From Leptospira licerasiae serovar Varillal str. VAR 010 (GTDB lineage Bacteria; Spirochaetota; Leptospiria; Leptospirales; Leptospiraceae), in NCBI RefSeq assembly GCF_000244755.1, contig NZ_AHOO02000003.1:1-61737 (forward strand): 61,737 nucleotides of DNA, in the 5' to 3' direction. The notes under the pieces were generated by a model, which saw nothing but the letters and a program-made list of their open reading frames with translations, did not search any database and was not told the origin of the DNA. Shown in pieces: positions 38,433 through 47,833 of this stretch (positions are counted from its first letter, which is position 1; the number at the start of each line of letters is the position of its first letter). The translations under genes and the position numbers were made by a program.

Positions 38433-38445
38433 AAACTAAAACGAT

Positions 38446-38470
38446 GGTTTCGGTCTACCCGACCGAAACC
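38446..38470 (+). promoter_or_regulatory. 10-bp hairpin directly before the mbnH ribosome binding site
   Basis: GGTTTCGGTC (38446-38455) and GACCGAAACC (38461-38470) are perfect complements with a 5-base loop. GGAG follows immediately (38471-38474), with the ATG at 38481. No T-tract follows, so it is not an ordinary terminator. It may stabilise or process the transcript, or tune translation. Confidence 0.55.
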
Positions 38471-38480
38471 GGAGTATATT

Positions 38481-39629
38481 ATGAATCGACTTATTACGTT
38501 TTCTTTATTCTTCCTTCTTCTTTTTCAATGTTCACAATTGGGTTTGGAGAAGGAAAAAAATTCCGGATCGGAAGGCTTATTGTTACTCTTAGGCACAGGC
38601 GCTTCCGAAGGAACTCCTTATACTTGGGATCTTCCCGCAGGATTTCCCATACCAAAAGTTCCGAGTGATAATCCTATCACCTTGGAAAAGGTAGAGTTAG
38701 GAAGATTTTTGTTTTATGACACAAGGTTGTCCGAAAATGAAACCCAGTCCTGCGGAAGCTGCCATAAGCAAGAGAATGCGTTCACAGACGGACTAACTGT
38801 TTCTGTAGGTTCTACAGGACAATCCCATCCAAGAAACGCACAACATCTTTCCAACGTAGTCTATAATCTCAGACAAACATGGGCAAATCCGCTTCTTAAA
38901 AAATTAGAAGATCAGGCAAGAGTTCCTATGTTCGGGGACAATCCAGTGGAATTAGGAATGAAAGACAGGGAAGATCTTTTGTTGGAAAGATTGGAGAACG
39001 ACCCGGATTACGTTCTTAAATTTAAAGCCGCCTTTCCGAATGATCAAAACCCTTTTAGTATATTGAATATTACGAAAGCTTTGTCCAGTTTTCAGAGGAC
39101 ATTAATCTCCGGAAATTCCGCTTATGATAGATACCAGGCGGGAGACTTATCCTCTCTGAGCGCTTCCGCCATTCGAGGAAAGAATCTATTTTTCGGAGAA
39201 AGAGCGGAATGTTTCCACTGCCATGGAGGTTTCAATTTTACGGATACGATCCTACATACCGGAACAGTATTCGAGGAAGTAACATTTCATAATAACGGAT
39301 TGGATTCTTCCAGATTCGTAAGTCCTAACGGTGGATTGTACGAATTCACTACTAAGGAATCGGATCGCGGAAAATTCAGAGCGCCTTCTTTACGTAACGT
39401 AGAATTGACGGCGCCTTACATGCATGACGGTTCCATTCCGGATCTATTATCTGTGATCAATCATTATGTGAATGGTGGAACTGGAGACGGAACTACCAAC
39501 TCAAACAGGGACGTTTTTGTAAGAAGTTTCTCATTAAGTGAATCCGAAAAACAGGACTTAGTGGAATTCCTAAAAAGCCTGACCGACACGGAATTTACGA
39601 CCAACCCTAAATTCCAGGATCCCTTCTAA
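38481..39629 (+). CDS. mbnH: MbnH-like di-heme cytochrome c peroxidase family enzyme
   Basis: 382 residues with a lipoprotein-type signal (LLLFQC, Cys17). Two c-heme motifs, CGSCH (91-95) and CFHCH (244-248), with the MauG/CcpA-family segments [12 protein letters not shown] (73-84), [13 protein letters not shown] (148-160) and [18 protein letters not shown] (300-317). Next to an MbnP-like gene this is the partner enzyme of the metallo-mystery pair; characterised MbnH uses high-valent hemes to oxidise a tryptophan of MbnP. Envelope-located. The GGAG ribosome binding site abuts a hairpin. Confidence 0.9.
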   Translation: MNRLITFSLFFLLLFQCSQLGLEKEKNSGSEGLLLLLGTGASEGTPYTWDLPAGFPIPKVPSDNPITLEKVELGRFLFYDTRLSENETQSCGSCHKQENAFTDGLTVSVGSTGQSHPRNAQHLSNVVYNLRQTWANPLLKKLEDQARVPMFGDNPVELGMKDREDLLLERLENDPDYVLKFKAAFPNDQNPFSILNITKALSSFQRTLISGNSAYDRYQAGDLSSLSASAIRGKNLFFGERAECFHCHGGFNFTDTILHTGTVFEEVTFHNNGLDSSRFVSPNGGLYEFTTKESDRGKFRAPSLRNVELTAPYMHDGSIPDLLSVINHYVNGGTGDGTTNSNRDVFVRSFSLSESEKQDLVEFLKSLTDTEFTTNPKFQDPF

Positions 39630-39643
39630 AATTTTAGATAAAT

Positions 39644-40510
39644 ATGATGAAGAATAGAATAAAATTCGAATATATCTTACTTTTCCTTGTGTCCTTCCAG
39701 GCATGCGCCTACGGGACCCTAGGAAATTCCACGGAAGAAAGATCCACAGAGCTTCAGGCGCTCTTCCGTATCATGGACGAAAGAAGAGCGATCATTTCTC
39801 CCTGGTTGTATTACTCGGACGACCAAGGAGATTCAGACATTGGTTCTTTTTTGTTAAATGGAAATACTTACCAGATACAACTCACGGAAAACGAAGTCGT
39901 CTTGGAGAGTATTTCCATGCTGTTCAAGGCGCCTGAAAATTCTTTTTCAGTTTCCTCCTCTTCAGCGGATGATAAATACCATGTATTCCATTCGGGCGGT
40001 TCGGAAACTCCTACAACTGGAACCGGTTCCTACTCTAAAAAATACGGGATCAAAGGAAGTTTTTCTCCCGGAGATATTTCGATCTCCGATTTTAATGCCT
40101 TAACCGGACCTGTAAAAAAACAAAGTTTATCCCCTTTTCCTTCCGTACCGTATGGGACCTTGGAACATATTTACGGAGAATTTTCGGACCTTCTTCTTAC
40201 ATTCCAAATATTTAATGGATCTACCACAAAAACGGTCCATGTAGAATTAAGAGAGGCTGAATTTCAAGTAGAAGCCTCCTGTGATTTAGAGATCCCCTAC
40301 AAAAAGAATGTTCCATTCTCCATCGGATTCAGGACGGACGGTTTACTCTCCCAAAGAGCAGGATCTTCCTTTTCGATCTTAGATGCGATCTTTGCGCTCT
40401 CTGGTTCGGAGATTACAATTAACGATTTCCAAAATACTACAATTTACTCCGAAATCCTGGAGAACCTGGATACAAGCGGTCAGGTCATGGTATTATATTC
40501 ATGTTTCTAA
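39644..40510 (+). CDS. lipoprotein of unknown function in the mbnPH cluster
   Basis: 288 residues with a lipobox-like signal (LLFLVSFQAC, Cys21). The mature part is Ser/Thr-rich and probably beta-structured (DDKYHVFHSGGSETP, KTVHVELREAEFQVEASC) with only a few cysteines. I do not recognise it. It starts 14 bases after the MbnH-like stop, and its last 10 bases overlap the outer-membrane protein gene, so it belongs to the same unit. A periplasmic adaptor or receptor role is a guess. Confidence 0.7.
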   Translation: MMKNRIKFEYILLFLVSFQACAYGTLGNSTEERSTELQALFRIMDERRAIISPWLYYSDDQGDSDIGSFLLNGNTYQIQLTENEVVLESISMLFKAPENSFSVSSSSADDKYHVFHSGGSETPTTGTGSYSKKYGIKGSFSPGDISISDFNALTGPVKKQSLSPFPSVPYGTLEHIYGEFSDLLLTFQIFNGSTTKTVHVELREAEFQVEASCDLEIPYKKNVPFSIGFRTDGLLSQRAGSSFSILDAIFALSGSEITINDFQNTTIYSEILENLDTSGQVMVLYSCF

Positions 40511-41538
40511 TATTCCAAAAACATTTACTTCTTACTTTTATCAGAGTTCTGGCCTTTTTCTTTTTTGTCTTTTTAGGCGGTGAAATTTTTGCCCACCACG
40601 CGGGAGAAGGCCAAAATATGATCTCTTCCACAAGATTCGTGGATCCTTTTACGGGAAAAAGAGAAAAACCTTCCGATTATTTTTTGATCACCCAGGACTT
40701 CCAAAAAGGAACGATCGATAATTCCAATCTACATACGACCACGGTGTTCGGTGAGTTTAATTTCGCAGGAGGCAAATTCGCGGCAAATTTCAGCGCTCCA
40801 TGGACCTATTACGAGCAAAAGGACAGAAGCGATGCGGCACGTTACGGCAAGGCATTCGTAGGAGCTAAATGGAATCCTTTGATCGATACAGGCTGGCCAT
40901 TCTTCGTAATTTTGGAAGGAAGACTTGGTTTTCCTTCCGGAGGAGATACCGATAAATTTGCAGGTGGAGATTATTATTCAGGCATTGCAAATCTTACCTT
41001 AGGCGCCACATGGAAACAGTTCTTATTCGTGCTGAGAGGTTCCGGAATTTTTCCCCTTTCTAAGGACCATGCGAATCTGGATACTCAGTCAGGTCTTCCC
41101 TATTGGGCCCAAAGTTCCACCTCGTCTACACAGAACACGGAAGAACATCCCGAGATCCAAAAGATCACCCAATGGTTTGCATATGTAACTTATTTTTGGA
41201 CAAAGGATTTTAGCGTCTTCGGCGGAGTATTATACAGAACTCCTTATGTAAACGTGATCGGCGGTGGCAGCCTTTTGGAAGAAGATTCAGAAACTCAGAA
41301 AAAATTCCCGAAAGCGTTCAAAGAAGCTAGTTTAGGTTTTAATTATACTCTTACCAAAGGTACCTATCTTACAATTGCCGGTCGGCTTCCTCTGATTAGA
41401 GATCCTGAGATCCGACTTTATGATTATGCGATCACGACCTCTATTTCTTTTGAACTCCCTGAATGGAGAGAATCATCTAAAAAATCGGAAAAGGAAGCCG
41501 AAGAATTCGAATCGGAAGATGATTTGGAGAAGAAGTAA
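40501..41538 (+). CDS. predicted beta-barrel outer-membrane protein in the mbnPH cluster
   Basis: 345 residues. A hydrophobic N-terminal signal (LLTFIRVLAFFFFVFLGGEIFA) is followed by HHAGEG and alternating amphipathic strands: TTTVFGEFNFAGGKFAANF, GKAFVGAKWNPL, FFVILEGRLGFPSGG, IANLTLGATWKQFLFVLRG, SLGFNYTLTKGTYLTIAGR. This is typical of transporter-type outer-membrane channels. The C-terminus is an acidic tail (EAEEFESEDDLEKK) rather than a terminal aromatic residue. It could carry the metal or its ligand across the outer membrane. It overlaps the lipoprotein gene by 10 bases. Confidence 0.72.
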   Translation: MFLIFQKHLLLTFIRVLAFFFFVFLGGEIFAHHAGEGQNMISSTRFVDPFTGKREKPSDYFLITQDFQKGTIDNSNLHTTTVFGEFNFAGGKFAANFSAPWTYYEQKDRSDAARYGKAFVGAKWNPLIDTGWPFFVILEGRLGFPSGGDTDKFAGGDYYSGIANLTLGATWKQFLFVLRGSGIFPLSKDHANLDTQSGLPYWAQSSTSSTQNTEEHPEIQKITQWFAYVTYFWTKDFSVFGGVLYRTPYVNVIGGGSLLEEDSETQKKFPKAFKEASLGFNYTLTKGTYLTIAGRLPLIRDPEIRLYDYAITTSISFELPEWRESSKKSEKEAEEFESEDDLEKK

Positions 41539-41544
41539 TTTCGC

Positions 41545-41770
41545 AGGCAGAGGTTTCGCACAGAGCACGCGGAGAACACAGAGGTTTTTCTCACACAGAG
41601 GCGCTAAGTCGCAGAGGGGTTTTCACAGAGAGTTTCGTTCAGACAAGTTGGAGAGTTTTTTTGTGAGGTAGGAACTCCAACATCGCAAAATTAAGATCTA
41701 CTACAGCCCTCCATGCCTTTATGACTCTGTGTGAAAACTCTCCTTGGACTCGGTGGTCTGTGCGCGAAAA
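41545..41770. repeat. dispersed palindromic intergenic element, copy C
   Basis: Left arm with GCACAGAGCACGCGGAG, CACACAGAGGCGC and GTCGCAGAGG; core GTAGGAACTCCAACA (41668-41682); right arm with GACTCTGTGTG and GTGGTCTGTGCGCG. It fills the gap between two convergent genes. Confidence 0.75.
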
Positions 41771-41789
41771 TATGTTTTATTATAAAATT

Positions 41790-42074
41790 CTAATCCCAAA
41801 GAGATTGGAAGCAGAGTGCGGAATTTTTTTCGAAACTTTGGAAGCCTGACTTGGCAACACATTCTTCCTCTGTGCTTGGAAAATAGTCGATTCCTCCTCC
41901 TTCGTATTTGATCCTGCAGCATCCCTGCACCTTAGAAGGTTTTTCTTTTTTAGGCGCAGTCTCTTGGTTCTTGGTATCCTTAGGAGGTTCAGGCGAAACT
42001 CCCGATACGGAGGTAACGATCGAACAGAGATAACAAAAGGCAAAAACCAAGATCAGAGTTCGAAAATTCATCAT
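41790..42074 (-). CDS. small Cys-containing exported protein
   Basis: 94 residues. An N-terminal hydrophobic signal (TLILVFAFCYLCSIVTSVSG) contains two cysteines that could include a lipobox. A Lys/Pro-rich linker (PPKDTKNQETAPKKEKP) follows, then a compact domain with Cys52, Cys53, Cys72 and Cys88 (VQGCCRIKYEGGG, EEECVAKSG), probably disulfide-bonded. No family is recognised. It converges on the mbnPH cluster across repeat copy C and is divergent from the next gene. Confidence 0.62.
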   Translation of the reverse strand: MMNFRTLILVFAFCYLCSIVTSVSGVSPEPPKDTKNQETAPKKEKPSKVQGCCRIKYEGGGIDYFPSTEEECVAKSGFQSFEKNSALCFQSLWD

Positions 42075-42216
42075 AGCTATTTTATCTCCAGAATTACTTT
42101 ACAAGGCAAGGAAAAATCCTCGGTTACAAAAAGCGAAGTCAAGTTTTTACGTTGACTCGGCGGCCTTACCAAGGTGACAAAGAGAGAAAAGTTCAAAAGA
42201 CCGAATAGGAATTCGA

Positions 42217-43215
42217 ATGAAACATCTCCGCTTAATTCTAACTGGACCTAAGTCCTTATCAATATCCGTTATCTTCCTTACGATCGCATTCAGCCAAGCT
42301 TCGGCGGAAACGATCCTTTTGAAAAACGGTGAAAAAACCTATGGAACTGTAATCGATCAATCTACAGATACCGTTACAATCCTAAAAGAAACCAAAAGAC
42401 AGACCTTGGCCAAGTCCCAGATCTTAAAGATCATCTTCAAGGATATCAAAGACGAGGCGGAACTTGCAAAATTATTCGAGACTGAAAAAAAGAAGCTGAA
42501 CAAAGACGGTAAGAAGCCTGAAAAAGAAGAACAATTAGATACCATTCTTCTGGAACAAATGATCAAGGAGAACAGCTATAAGGCGGTCCAAAAACGTTTG
42601 GCATTAATTGAGAAGTATATAGACGAACAAGATTCTAGTTGGGAAGAATATATTTCCGCCAACAGAAATCCTTGGGAGCCTGTTTGGAAGTCCGCAATCC
42701 TTCCTGGTTGGGGACTTTCCACAATGAAACATGATAATTATGCGAGAGGTTATCAGATAGCGATCGGTCTTTCCATAATTGTCGCGATAGGCGGAAGCCA
42801 AGCTGCAACGGAACAACATAATAAGGCGGAGAATCGACTGAGCAAAATTTTATTCGAAGACCCAGTCACCTATGCGCAGATCCAAGGTTCCGGAATTACA
42901 GGAGCTTCAGTTATAGTGACTAAACTGCAATCGGATAGTATTTCGGAATACAATTCCTTCAAGAGTAAGGAGAACCAATACGAAACGTATAGTAGAACCG
43001 GACTTTATATGGGTGTAGGTTTGTATTTAGTCCAATTGGCTCAGAGCTATTTTTTGGGACAAAAATGGGCGACTCATAATATTATCCAAACTCCGTCCGG
43101 AGAAGCAGTGAAAGAAGGATTCAATTTTAAAAGTAATTATATGCCTATTGCTGCAGGAGGCGCGAGCAATCTTTGGGAATATCGCACCGACCTGAGATAT
43201 GTGAGCACTTTTTAA
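42217..43215 (+). CDS. exported/membrane protein with DUF5683-like segment
   Basis: 332 residues with a signal peptide (ISVIFLTIAFSQASA). A small beta domain (TILLKNGEKTYGTVIDQSTDTVTIL) and a charged helical linker follow. The second half has WKSAILPGWGLSTMKHDNYARGY, typical of DUF5683-type membrane proteins, and two or more hydrophobic segments (about 185-200 and 265-285). The function is unknown. AGGAATTC precedes the ATG. Its stop overlaps the convergent cysK stop by 4 bases. Confidence 0.72.
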   Translation: MKHLRLILTGPKSLSISVIFLTIAFSQASAETILLKNGEKTYGTVIDQSTDTVTILKETKRQTLAKSQILKIIFKDIKDEAELAKLFETEKKKLNKDGKKPEKEEQLDTILLEQMIKENSYKAVQKRLALIEKYIDEQDSSWEEYISANRNPWEPVWKSAILPGWGLSTMKHDNYARGYQIAIGLSIIVAIGGSQAATEQHNKAENRLSKILFEDPVTYAQIQGSGITGASVIVTKLQSDSISEYNSFKSKENQYETYSRTGLYMGVGLYLVQLAQSYFLGQKWATHNIIQTPSGEAVKEGFNFKSNYMPIAAGGASNLWEYRTDLRYVSTF

Positions 43216-44192
43216 ACTTCCGGAATAGAGTAACCTTTCGATTTCAACCAGTCCTGGTCATATAACCTGGACTGGTATCTTGCACCGCTGTCTGCAAGAA
43301 CCGTAACTATGGTATGCCCAGGTCCTAATTCTTTTGCAAGTTTTACTGCAGCGCCCACATTAATCCCGCTCGAACCTCCCACAAACAATCCATCCTTGCG
43401 TAAAAGTGTATAAATAAACTCTAAACATTCCGCATCCGTGACTCTGATCGCATCGTCAAACGGAGCGTCTTTCATATTCTCCGTAATCCTTCCGTTACCG
43501 ATCCCTTCAGTGAAGGAATTTCCTTCAGAAGTAAGCTCTCCCTTCTTTACAAAATTATAAATTGCCGATCCGTAAGGTTCAGCTGCTATCGTTTTGATCT
43601 TTGGATTTTTTTCTTTTAAGAACATCGCCGTCCCGCTGAATGTTCCTCCCGTTCCTAAGGATGCAAGCCAAGCGTCCACTTTCCCGCCTGTTTGTCTCCA
43701 GATCTCAGGTCCTGTAGTATGATAATGCGCCAAACGATTTGCCACATTATCGAATTGATTTGCCCAAATCGCATTCGGAATTTCTTCCGCGATACGAGCG
43801 GAAACTTTTACATAGTTTCCCGGATCTTTGTAAGGTACTGCAGGAACTGTTCTTACTTCCGCACCTAGAGTCTTAAGTAAATCTATTTTTTCTTTGGATT
43901 GTGTATCCGGGATCACGATCAGACATTTGTATCCCTTTGCGTTACATATGTGCACAAGACCTATCCCGGTATTTCCTGCGGTGCCTTCGACCACAGTGCC
44001 ACCCGGCTTTAAGAGTCCCTTCTTCTCCGCCTCTTCAATGATAAATAATGCAGCCCTGTCTTTTACGGATCCTCCAGGATTTAAGAATTCCGCTTTTCCT
44101 AAAATTTCACATCCTGTCAGATTCGAATAATAATTTAAACGGATCAAAGGAGTGTTCCCAATCGCCTCTGCAAAACCTTTTTTGATCTCCAT
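43212..44192 (-). CDS. cysK: cysteine synthase (O-acetylserine sulfhydrylase family)
   Basis: PLP enzyme making cysteine from O-acetylserine and sulfide. Seen: NTPLIRLNYYS near the start, the PLP lysine in NPGGSVKDRAA (about 37-47), the substrate loop EGTAGNTGIG (about 68-77), the phosphate loop SLGTGGTFSG and the C-terminal GGSSGINVGAA. The 326 residues lack a regulatory extension. Cystathionine beta-synthase or another PLP synthase of the same fold remains possible. The aldolase gene upstream is separated by a strong terminator. Confidence 0.88.
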   Translation of the reverse strand: MEIKKGFAEAIGNTPLIRLNYYSNLTGCEILGKAEFLNPGGSVKDRAALFIIEEAEKKGLLKPGGTVVEGTAGNTGIGLVHICNAKGYKCLIVIPDTQSKEKIDLLKTLGAEVRTVPAVPYKDPGNYVKVSARIAEEIPNAIWANQFDNVANRLAHYHTTGPEIWRQTGGKVDAWLASLGTGGTFSGTAMFLKEKNPKIKTIAAEPYGSAIYNFVKKGELTSEGNSFTEGIGNGRITENMKDAPFDDAIRVTDAECLEFIYTLLRKDGLFVGGSSGINVGAAVKLAKELGPGHTIVTVLADSGARYQSRLYDQDWLKSKGYSIPEV

Positions 44193-44230
44193 AAGAGCCT
44201 CTTTATTATACTATTTTAATATGTCCCAAT

Positions 44231-44271
44231 AAAAAAAGGAAAGCAAATCCACTTTCGTGGATCCGCTTTCC
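44231..44271 (-). terminator. rho-independent terminator of the aldolase gene
   Basis: GGAAAGC (44238-44244) pairs with GCTTTCC (44265-44271), and inside it ATCCAC (44247-44252) with GTGGAT (44257-44262) around TTTC. On the minus strand the hairpin is followed by seven Ts (A run 44231-44237). It separates the aldolase from cysK. Confidence 0.88.
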
Positions 44272-44353
44272 CCCCTCGAATTTTTCCGATTTTGTTTTTT
44301 ATTCCGGAAAAATAATCTATGTTTCGAACAGTTAGTTATACACTTCTGCGGGC

Positions 44354-45409
44354 TTAAGCGATTGTTACATCCTTAGACAAATATACGTCTTGGATCGCGT
44401 TTAACAATGCAACTCCGTCTTTCATAGGCTTTTGGAATGCCTTCCTTCCGGAGATTAGTCCCATTCCGCCGGCTCTCTTATTGATAACTGCAGCTTTTAC
44501 TGCATCACCCAGGTCATTGGAACCGGAAGGTCCGCCTGAGTTGATCAAACCGATTTTACCCATATAGCAGTTTGCAACTTGGTATCTTGCCATATCGATC
44601 GGATGATCGGAAGAAAGATCGGTATACATCTTATCGTCTTTTTTGCCGAATTTCAGATCTTTGAATCCGCCTAAGTTAGTTTCAGGCAATTTTTGTTTTA
44701 CGATATCCGCCTGAATAGTAGCAGCCAAATGGTTTGCTTGTCCGGTTAAGTCGGTAGCGATATGATAATCGGTCTTATCGTTTTTGAATGCATCGTTCCG
44801 AAGGTAGGCCCAAAGAATGGTTACGAGTCCTAACTCATGAGCTCTGTGGAAAGCTTCGGAGATCTCTTGGATCTGTCTGGAACTTTCGTCCGAACCGAAA
44901 TAGATCGTAGCTCCTACGGCAGCAGCTCCCATATCGAATGCCTGCTCTACATTTGCAAAGAGGATCTGGTCGAATTTGTTCGGATAGCTTAGAAGTTCGT
45001 TATGATTGATCTTAACTACAAAAGGAATTTTGTGAGCGTATTTACGGGAAACTAATCCCAAAACCCCAAGAGTGGAAGCAACTGCGTTACATCCGCCTTC
45101 AATAGCAAGTTTTACGATATTCTCCGGATCGAAATATGCAGGGTTTTTAGCGAAAGAAGCACCCGCACTATGCTCAATCCCTTGGTCCACAGGAAGAATG
45201 GAAAGATATCCTGTTCCGGCAAGACGTCCTGTATTGTAGATGGATTGGAAATTTTTAAGAACAGAGTTATTTCTATCGGTCTTAGCAAAAATTTCGTCAA
45301 TGTAATTCGGACCAGGGATGGTCAGGGTTTCCTTGGGGATGGTTTTAGAGACATGATTTAAGAGAGAATCCGCTTCCGCACCTAATGCGCTCTTGATTTT
45401 ATCTAACAT
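44354..45409 (-). CDS. class I fructose-bisphosphate aldolase
   Basis: Glycolytic aldolase of the archaeal/DhnA-like class I type, about 351 residues. Evidence: [15 protein letters not shown] near the start of the barrel, the Schiff-base lysine region [23 protein letters not shown], and the C-terminal NSGGPSG and [12 protein letters not shown] phosphate-binding motifs. ATG at 45409 ([10 protein letters not shown]) is chosen; the frame extends to 45475 but that part is unlike the family. It acts on fructose 1,6-bisphosphate in the cytoplasm. Confidence 0.9.
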   Translation of the reverse strand: MLDKIKSALGAEADSLLNHVSKTIPKETLTIPGPNYIDEIFAKTDRNNSVLKNFQSIYNTGRLAGTGYLSILPVDQGIEHSAGASFAKNPAYFDPENIVKLAIEGGCNAVASTLGVLGLVSRKYAHKIPFVVKINHNELLSYPNKFDQILFANVEQAFDMGAAAVGATIYFGSDESSRQIQEISEAFHRAHELGLVTILWAYLRNDAFKNDKTDYHIATDLTGQANHLAATIQADIVKQKLPETNLGGFKDLKFGKKDDKMYTDLSSDHPIDMARYQVANCYMGKIGLINSGGPSGSNDLGDAVKAAVINKRAGGMGLISGRKAFQKPMKDGVALLNAIQDVYLSKDVTIA

Positions 45410-45526
45410 TCCAGTTATACCTATTGGTTTTATCGATCTGGTGACTAGTTTTGGGGCGAAGCCCAAAATTTCCATCGATTTTCGGCGAGAAATCCGAGGG
45501 GCAAAGCAAGACCTAAATCAAGATCC

Positions 45527-47035
45527 CTACTTAGTCTGAACCGGAAGGCGGATATGGAAATCTGTGCCTGAACTGGACTTTTGGACATCCAATTTTCCCT
45601 GATTGGATTGTATAATCCCGTAACAAACGGAAAGTCCCATCCCAATCCTAGAATCATCCGATTGTATCCTTTCGAAAGGTTGAAAAGCGTTCTCAGGGTC
45701 GAGTTCTCCGTTCAAGGTTCCGGAAAGTCGAATGTCCAAATACTTTTCTAAGTCCGTTTTAGCGGTTCCTAAACCTGCGCTAAAATGGATCTTACTTCCT
45801 TTCAGATCGGAGCCTACTCCATCCGCATAAAAATATAAAAGATAATATAATACTTCTTTAATTTGATTCTGCTTTAAGAATACATCCGGCAGATCGGAAG
45901 GAATGTTCTTAGAAATTTCCAGATTTTTGGATTTCAATAATTCGGAGATAATACCTTCTACCCCGGTTAAAATATCGTCCAATTTACACCAACTAGGTTC
46001 TTCATTATCCGAGCGGGAAAATAAGATCAAATTCCGGATAATGCCGGAGATCCTTTCTCCTTGTTCTATGATCACTCTAGCGTAATTTCGAATATCCGCG
46101 GGAAGATCCTTTTTATTCCGGATAATATTGCCGTAATTGATCACCCCCATAAGAGGGTTATTGATCTCATGAGCGATACCAGCTGCCAATTTCTGGATGG
46201 ACTCCAATCTTTTTTCGGACTGGATCACCTTCTCCATTTCCGAGATCCTTTTTTCGGACACGGATAGAAGGTCCAATTCGGAGAAGGTGACGATACTTCC
46301 TACGATCCGATTTGCCTCGTCCCTAATCGGAGAAACCCTGAATCCTACTCGGATCTTTTTTTCATCTTTTCTAACTAGAACCGCAGGAATATATCTGAGA
46401 TTATGACCTAAATTATCCGGATGTTCCCCGGAACCGATTTGGGTCTGGATAAAAGAAAGGACAACGTCTCCAGGTTTTCCGAGAGCCTCTTCCAAGGTCC
46501 AGCCTGTGAGCTCCTCCGCAGAATGATTCAGGAATATAATATTTCCCTCTGCATCCAGTGAAACTGCGCCTTCTGAAATACTTTGGATCACATTTTTAAA
46601 TTCTTTGCCGCTCTCCTTAACGATTCCCAGACGTTTTTGTTGGCGAAGCGCGATCTCTATCGAAGACTTAAGTTGGTGGTTTTGGAAAGGTTTAGTGATA
46701 TAAGCGTAAGTCGAAGCAGCATCCATCGCTCTCATGAATGTAGAGTCGTCGGTATACGCGGTCATAAAAACGATCGGAACGTCTTTGATCCTTTGTATAT
46801 GTTGTGCAGTTTGTATCCCATCCATATCCCCTTCGATAGAGATATCCATGAGAACTAGATCTGGATCCGTTTCCTTAAAAATAGATTGGGCGTCCAGGCC
46901 ATTGGCCGCAACTCCTGCAACCTTATAGCCTAAATTTTGGAGAGTCTTTTGGAGATTGAAAGATAAGAGCCACTCGTCCTCGACGATTAGAATATTCGGC
47001 TGTTCTGAAGAAGAACTCATGTTCGATAATAACAT
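45527..47035 (-). CDS. hybrid sensor histidine kinase (REC-PAS-HisKA) with degenerate ATPase domain
   Basis: 502 residues: receiver domain 14-130 (phospho-acceptor Asp64 in LVLMDISIEG, Lys115 in ITKPF), PAS domain about 140-260, HisKA with His289 in GIAHEINNPLMG, then a C-terminal HATPase region. In the last, the N-box reads QIKEVLYYLLYFYAD without the usual Asn, and the D-x-G-x-G box is not found (DIRLSGTLNGELD); only a G2-like IGMGLS remains. It may not autophosphorylate and could work as a phosphatase or phosphorelay part. Soluble, no membrane segment. Confidence 0.82.
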   Translation of the reverse strand: MLLSNMSSSSEQPNILIVEDEWLLSFNLQKTLQNLGYKVAGVAANGLDAQSIFKETDPDLVLMDISIEGDMDGIQTAQHIQRIKDVPIVFMTAYTDDSTFMRAMDAASTYAYITKPFQNHQLKSSIEIALRQQKRLGIVKESGKEFKNVIQSISEGAVSLDAEGNIIFLNHSAEELTGWTLEEALGKPGDVVLSFIQTQIGSGEHPDNLGHNLRYIPAVLVRKDEKKIRVGFRVSPIRDEANRIVGSIVTFSELDLLSVSEKRISEMEKVIQSEKRLESIQKLAAGIAHEINNPLMGVINYGNIIRNKKDLPADIRNYARVIIEQGERISGIIRNLILFSRSDNEEPSWCKLDDILTGVEGIISELLKSKNLEISKNIPSDLPDVFLKQNQIKEVLYYLLYFYADGVGSDLKGSKIHFSAGLGTAKTDLEKYLDIRLSGTLNGELDPENAFQPFERIQSDDSRIGMGLSVCYGIIQSNQGKLDVQKSSSGTDFHIRLPVQTK

Positions 47036-47368
47036 ATTCCTGAAGTGGTAAAAACTGCGGCTCTTCCGTTATGCTCCCATGTTAGGAGCGAATTTGGAAA
47101 TCTTTTTTTGGAATATAATTGTTTCCGCAAAATTTTCAAAACTTCTCCCTTGATCTATTGTACCATCTTGAAATCCAGGAATAAATCACTGAATTTTCCA
47201 AATTCGTATACAGTCCTATTTTAATGTTTTTTTCCGATTTTAGTCCTCATTTTTCCGCTCATTCGACTAAAAGAACCAAAAGCTTGTCATAGTTCCGACC
47301 TCTTTTTTCCAAAAAAAGTCCTTGAATCGAAGCTCCCTCAAAACTACACTTTGGGCCTAGAGGTAGCC
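47036..47368. other. divergent intergenic region between sensor kinase and CBS protein
   Basis: About 330 bases that must hold promoters for both directions. The sequence is AT-rich with several T and A runs, and I see no gene, RNA gene or strong dyad in it. Confidence 0.45.
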
Positions 47369-47809
47369 ATGCTGGTAAAAGATATCTTGGAAAAAAAGGA
47401 CCGAAAGATCCTCTCGGTGGAACCCAGTACCACCGTTTGGGAAGCGATCCGATTTATGACCAAGTATGATATAGGTTCCGTGATAGTGCTCAAAGAAGGG
47501 AAACTCGCCGGTATATTTACAGAAAGGGATTTACTTCATTTCGCCTCCACAGATCGAGAAGCTGTATTTGATAAGACAGTGGCGGATTTGATGTCCACCA
47601 CATTGACTACTATGCAACCGAACGACCAGGTGGATGAAGTTCTTACCATTATGCTAAAAAAAAGGATCCGGCACATGCCAATTCTGGATGGGAACAGATT
47701 GGTGGGGATCGTCTCTATTGGAGACGCAGTAAAAGCCAAAATCGCGAAAACGGAAGAAGAGAATAAAAACTTAAAAAATTATATATATAGCGAATCGGGA
47801 TTTATCTGA
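47369..47809 (+). CDS. CBS-domain pair protein
   Basis: 146 residues from ATG at 47369 (a TTG 18 bases upstream is in frame; AGAGG before the ATG decides the start). Two CBS domains: VKDILEKKDRKILSVEPSTTVWEAIRFM ... GIFTERDLL (paraphrased, first) and VADLMSTTLTTMQPNDQVDEVL ... LVGIVSIGDAVKAK (second). Such stand-alone pairs bind adenine nucleotides and report cell energy or redox state. No enzyme domain is attached, and the partner is unknown. Confidence 0.87.
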   Translation: MLVKDILEKKDRKILSVEPSTTVWEAIRFMTKYDIGSVIVLKEGKLAGIFTERDLLHFASTDREAVFDKTVADLMSTTLTTMQPNDQVDEVLTIMLKKRIRHMPILDGNRLVGIVSIGDAVKAKIAKTEEENKNLKNYIYSESGFI

Positions 47810-47833
47810 TCCTTTTTATTTCTTCTTCTGGAC

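Noticed and set aside
36660..41538. Methanobactin biosynthesis operon
   Set aside because: No MbnA precursor-like peptide and no MbnB/MbnC genes are seen; only the MbnP/MbnH pair, which occurs widely without methanobactin.
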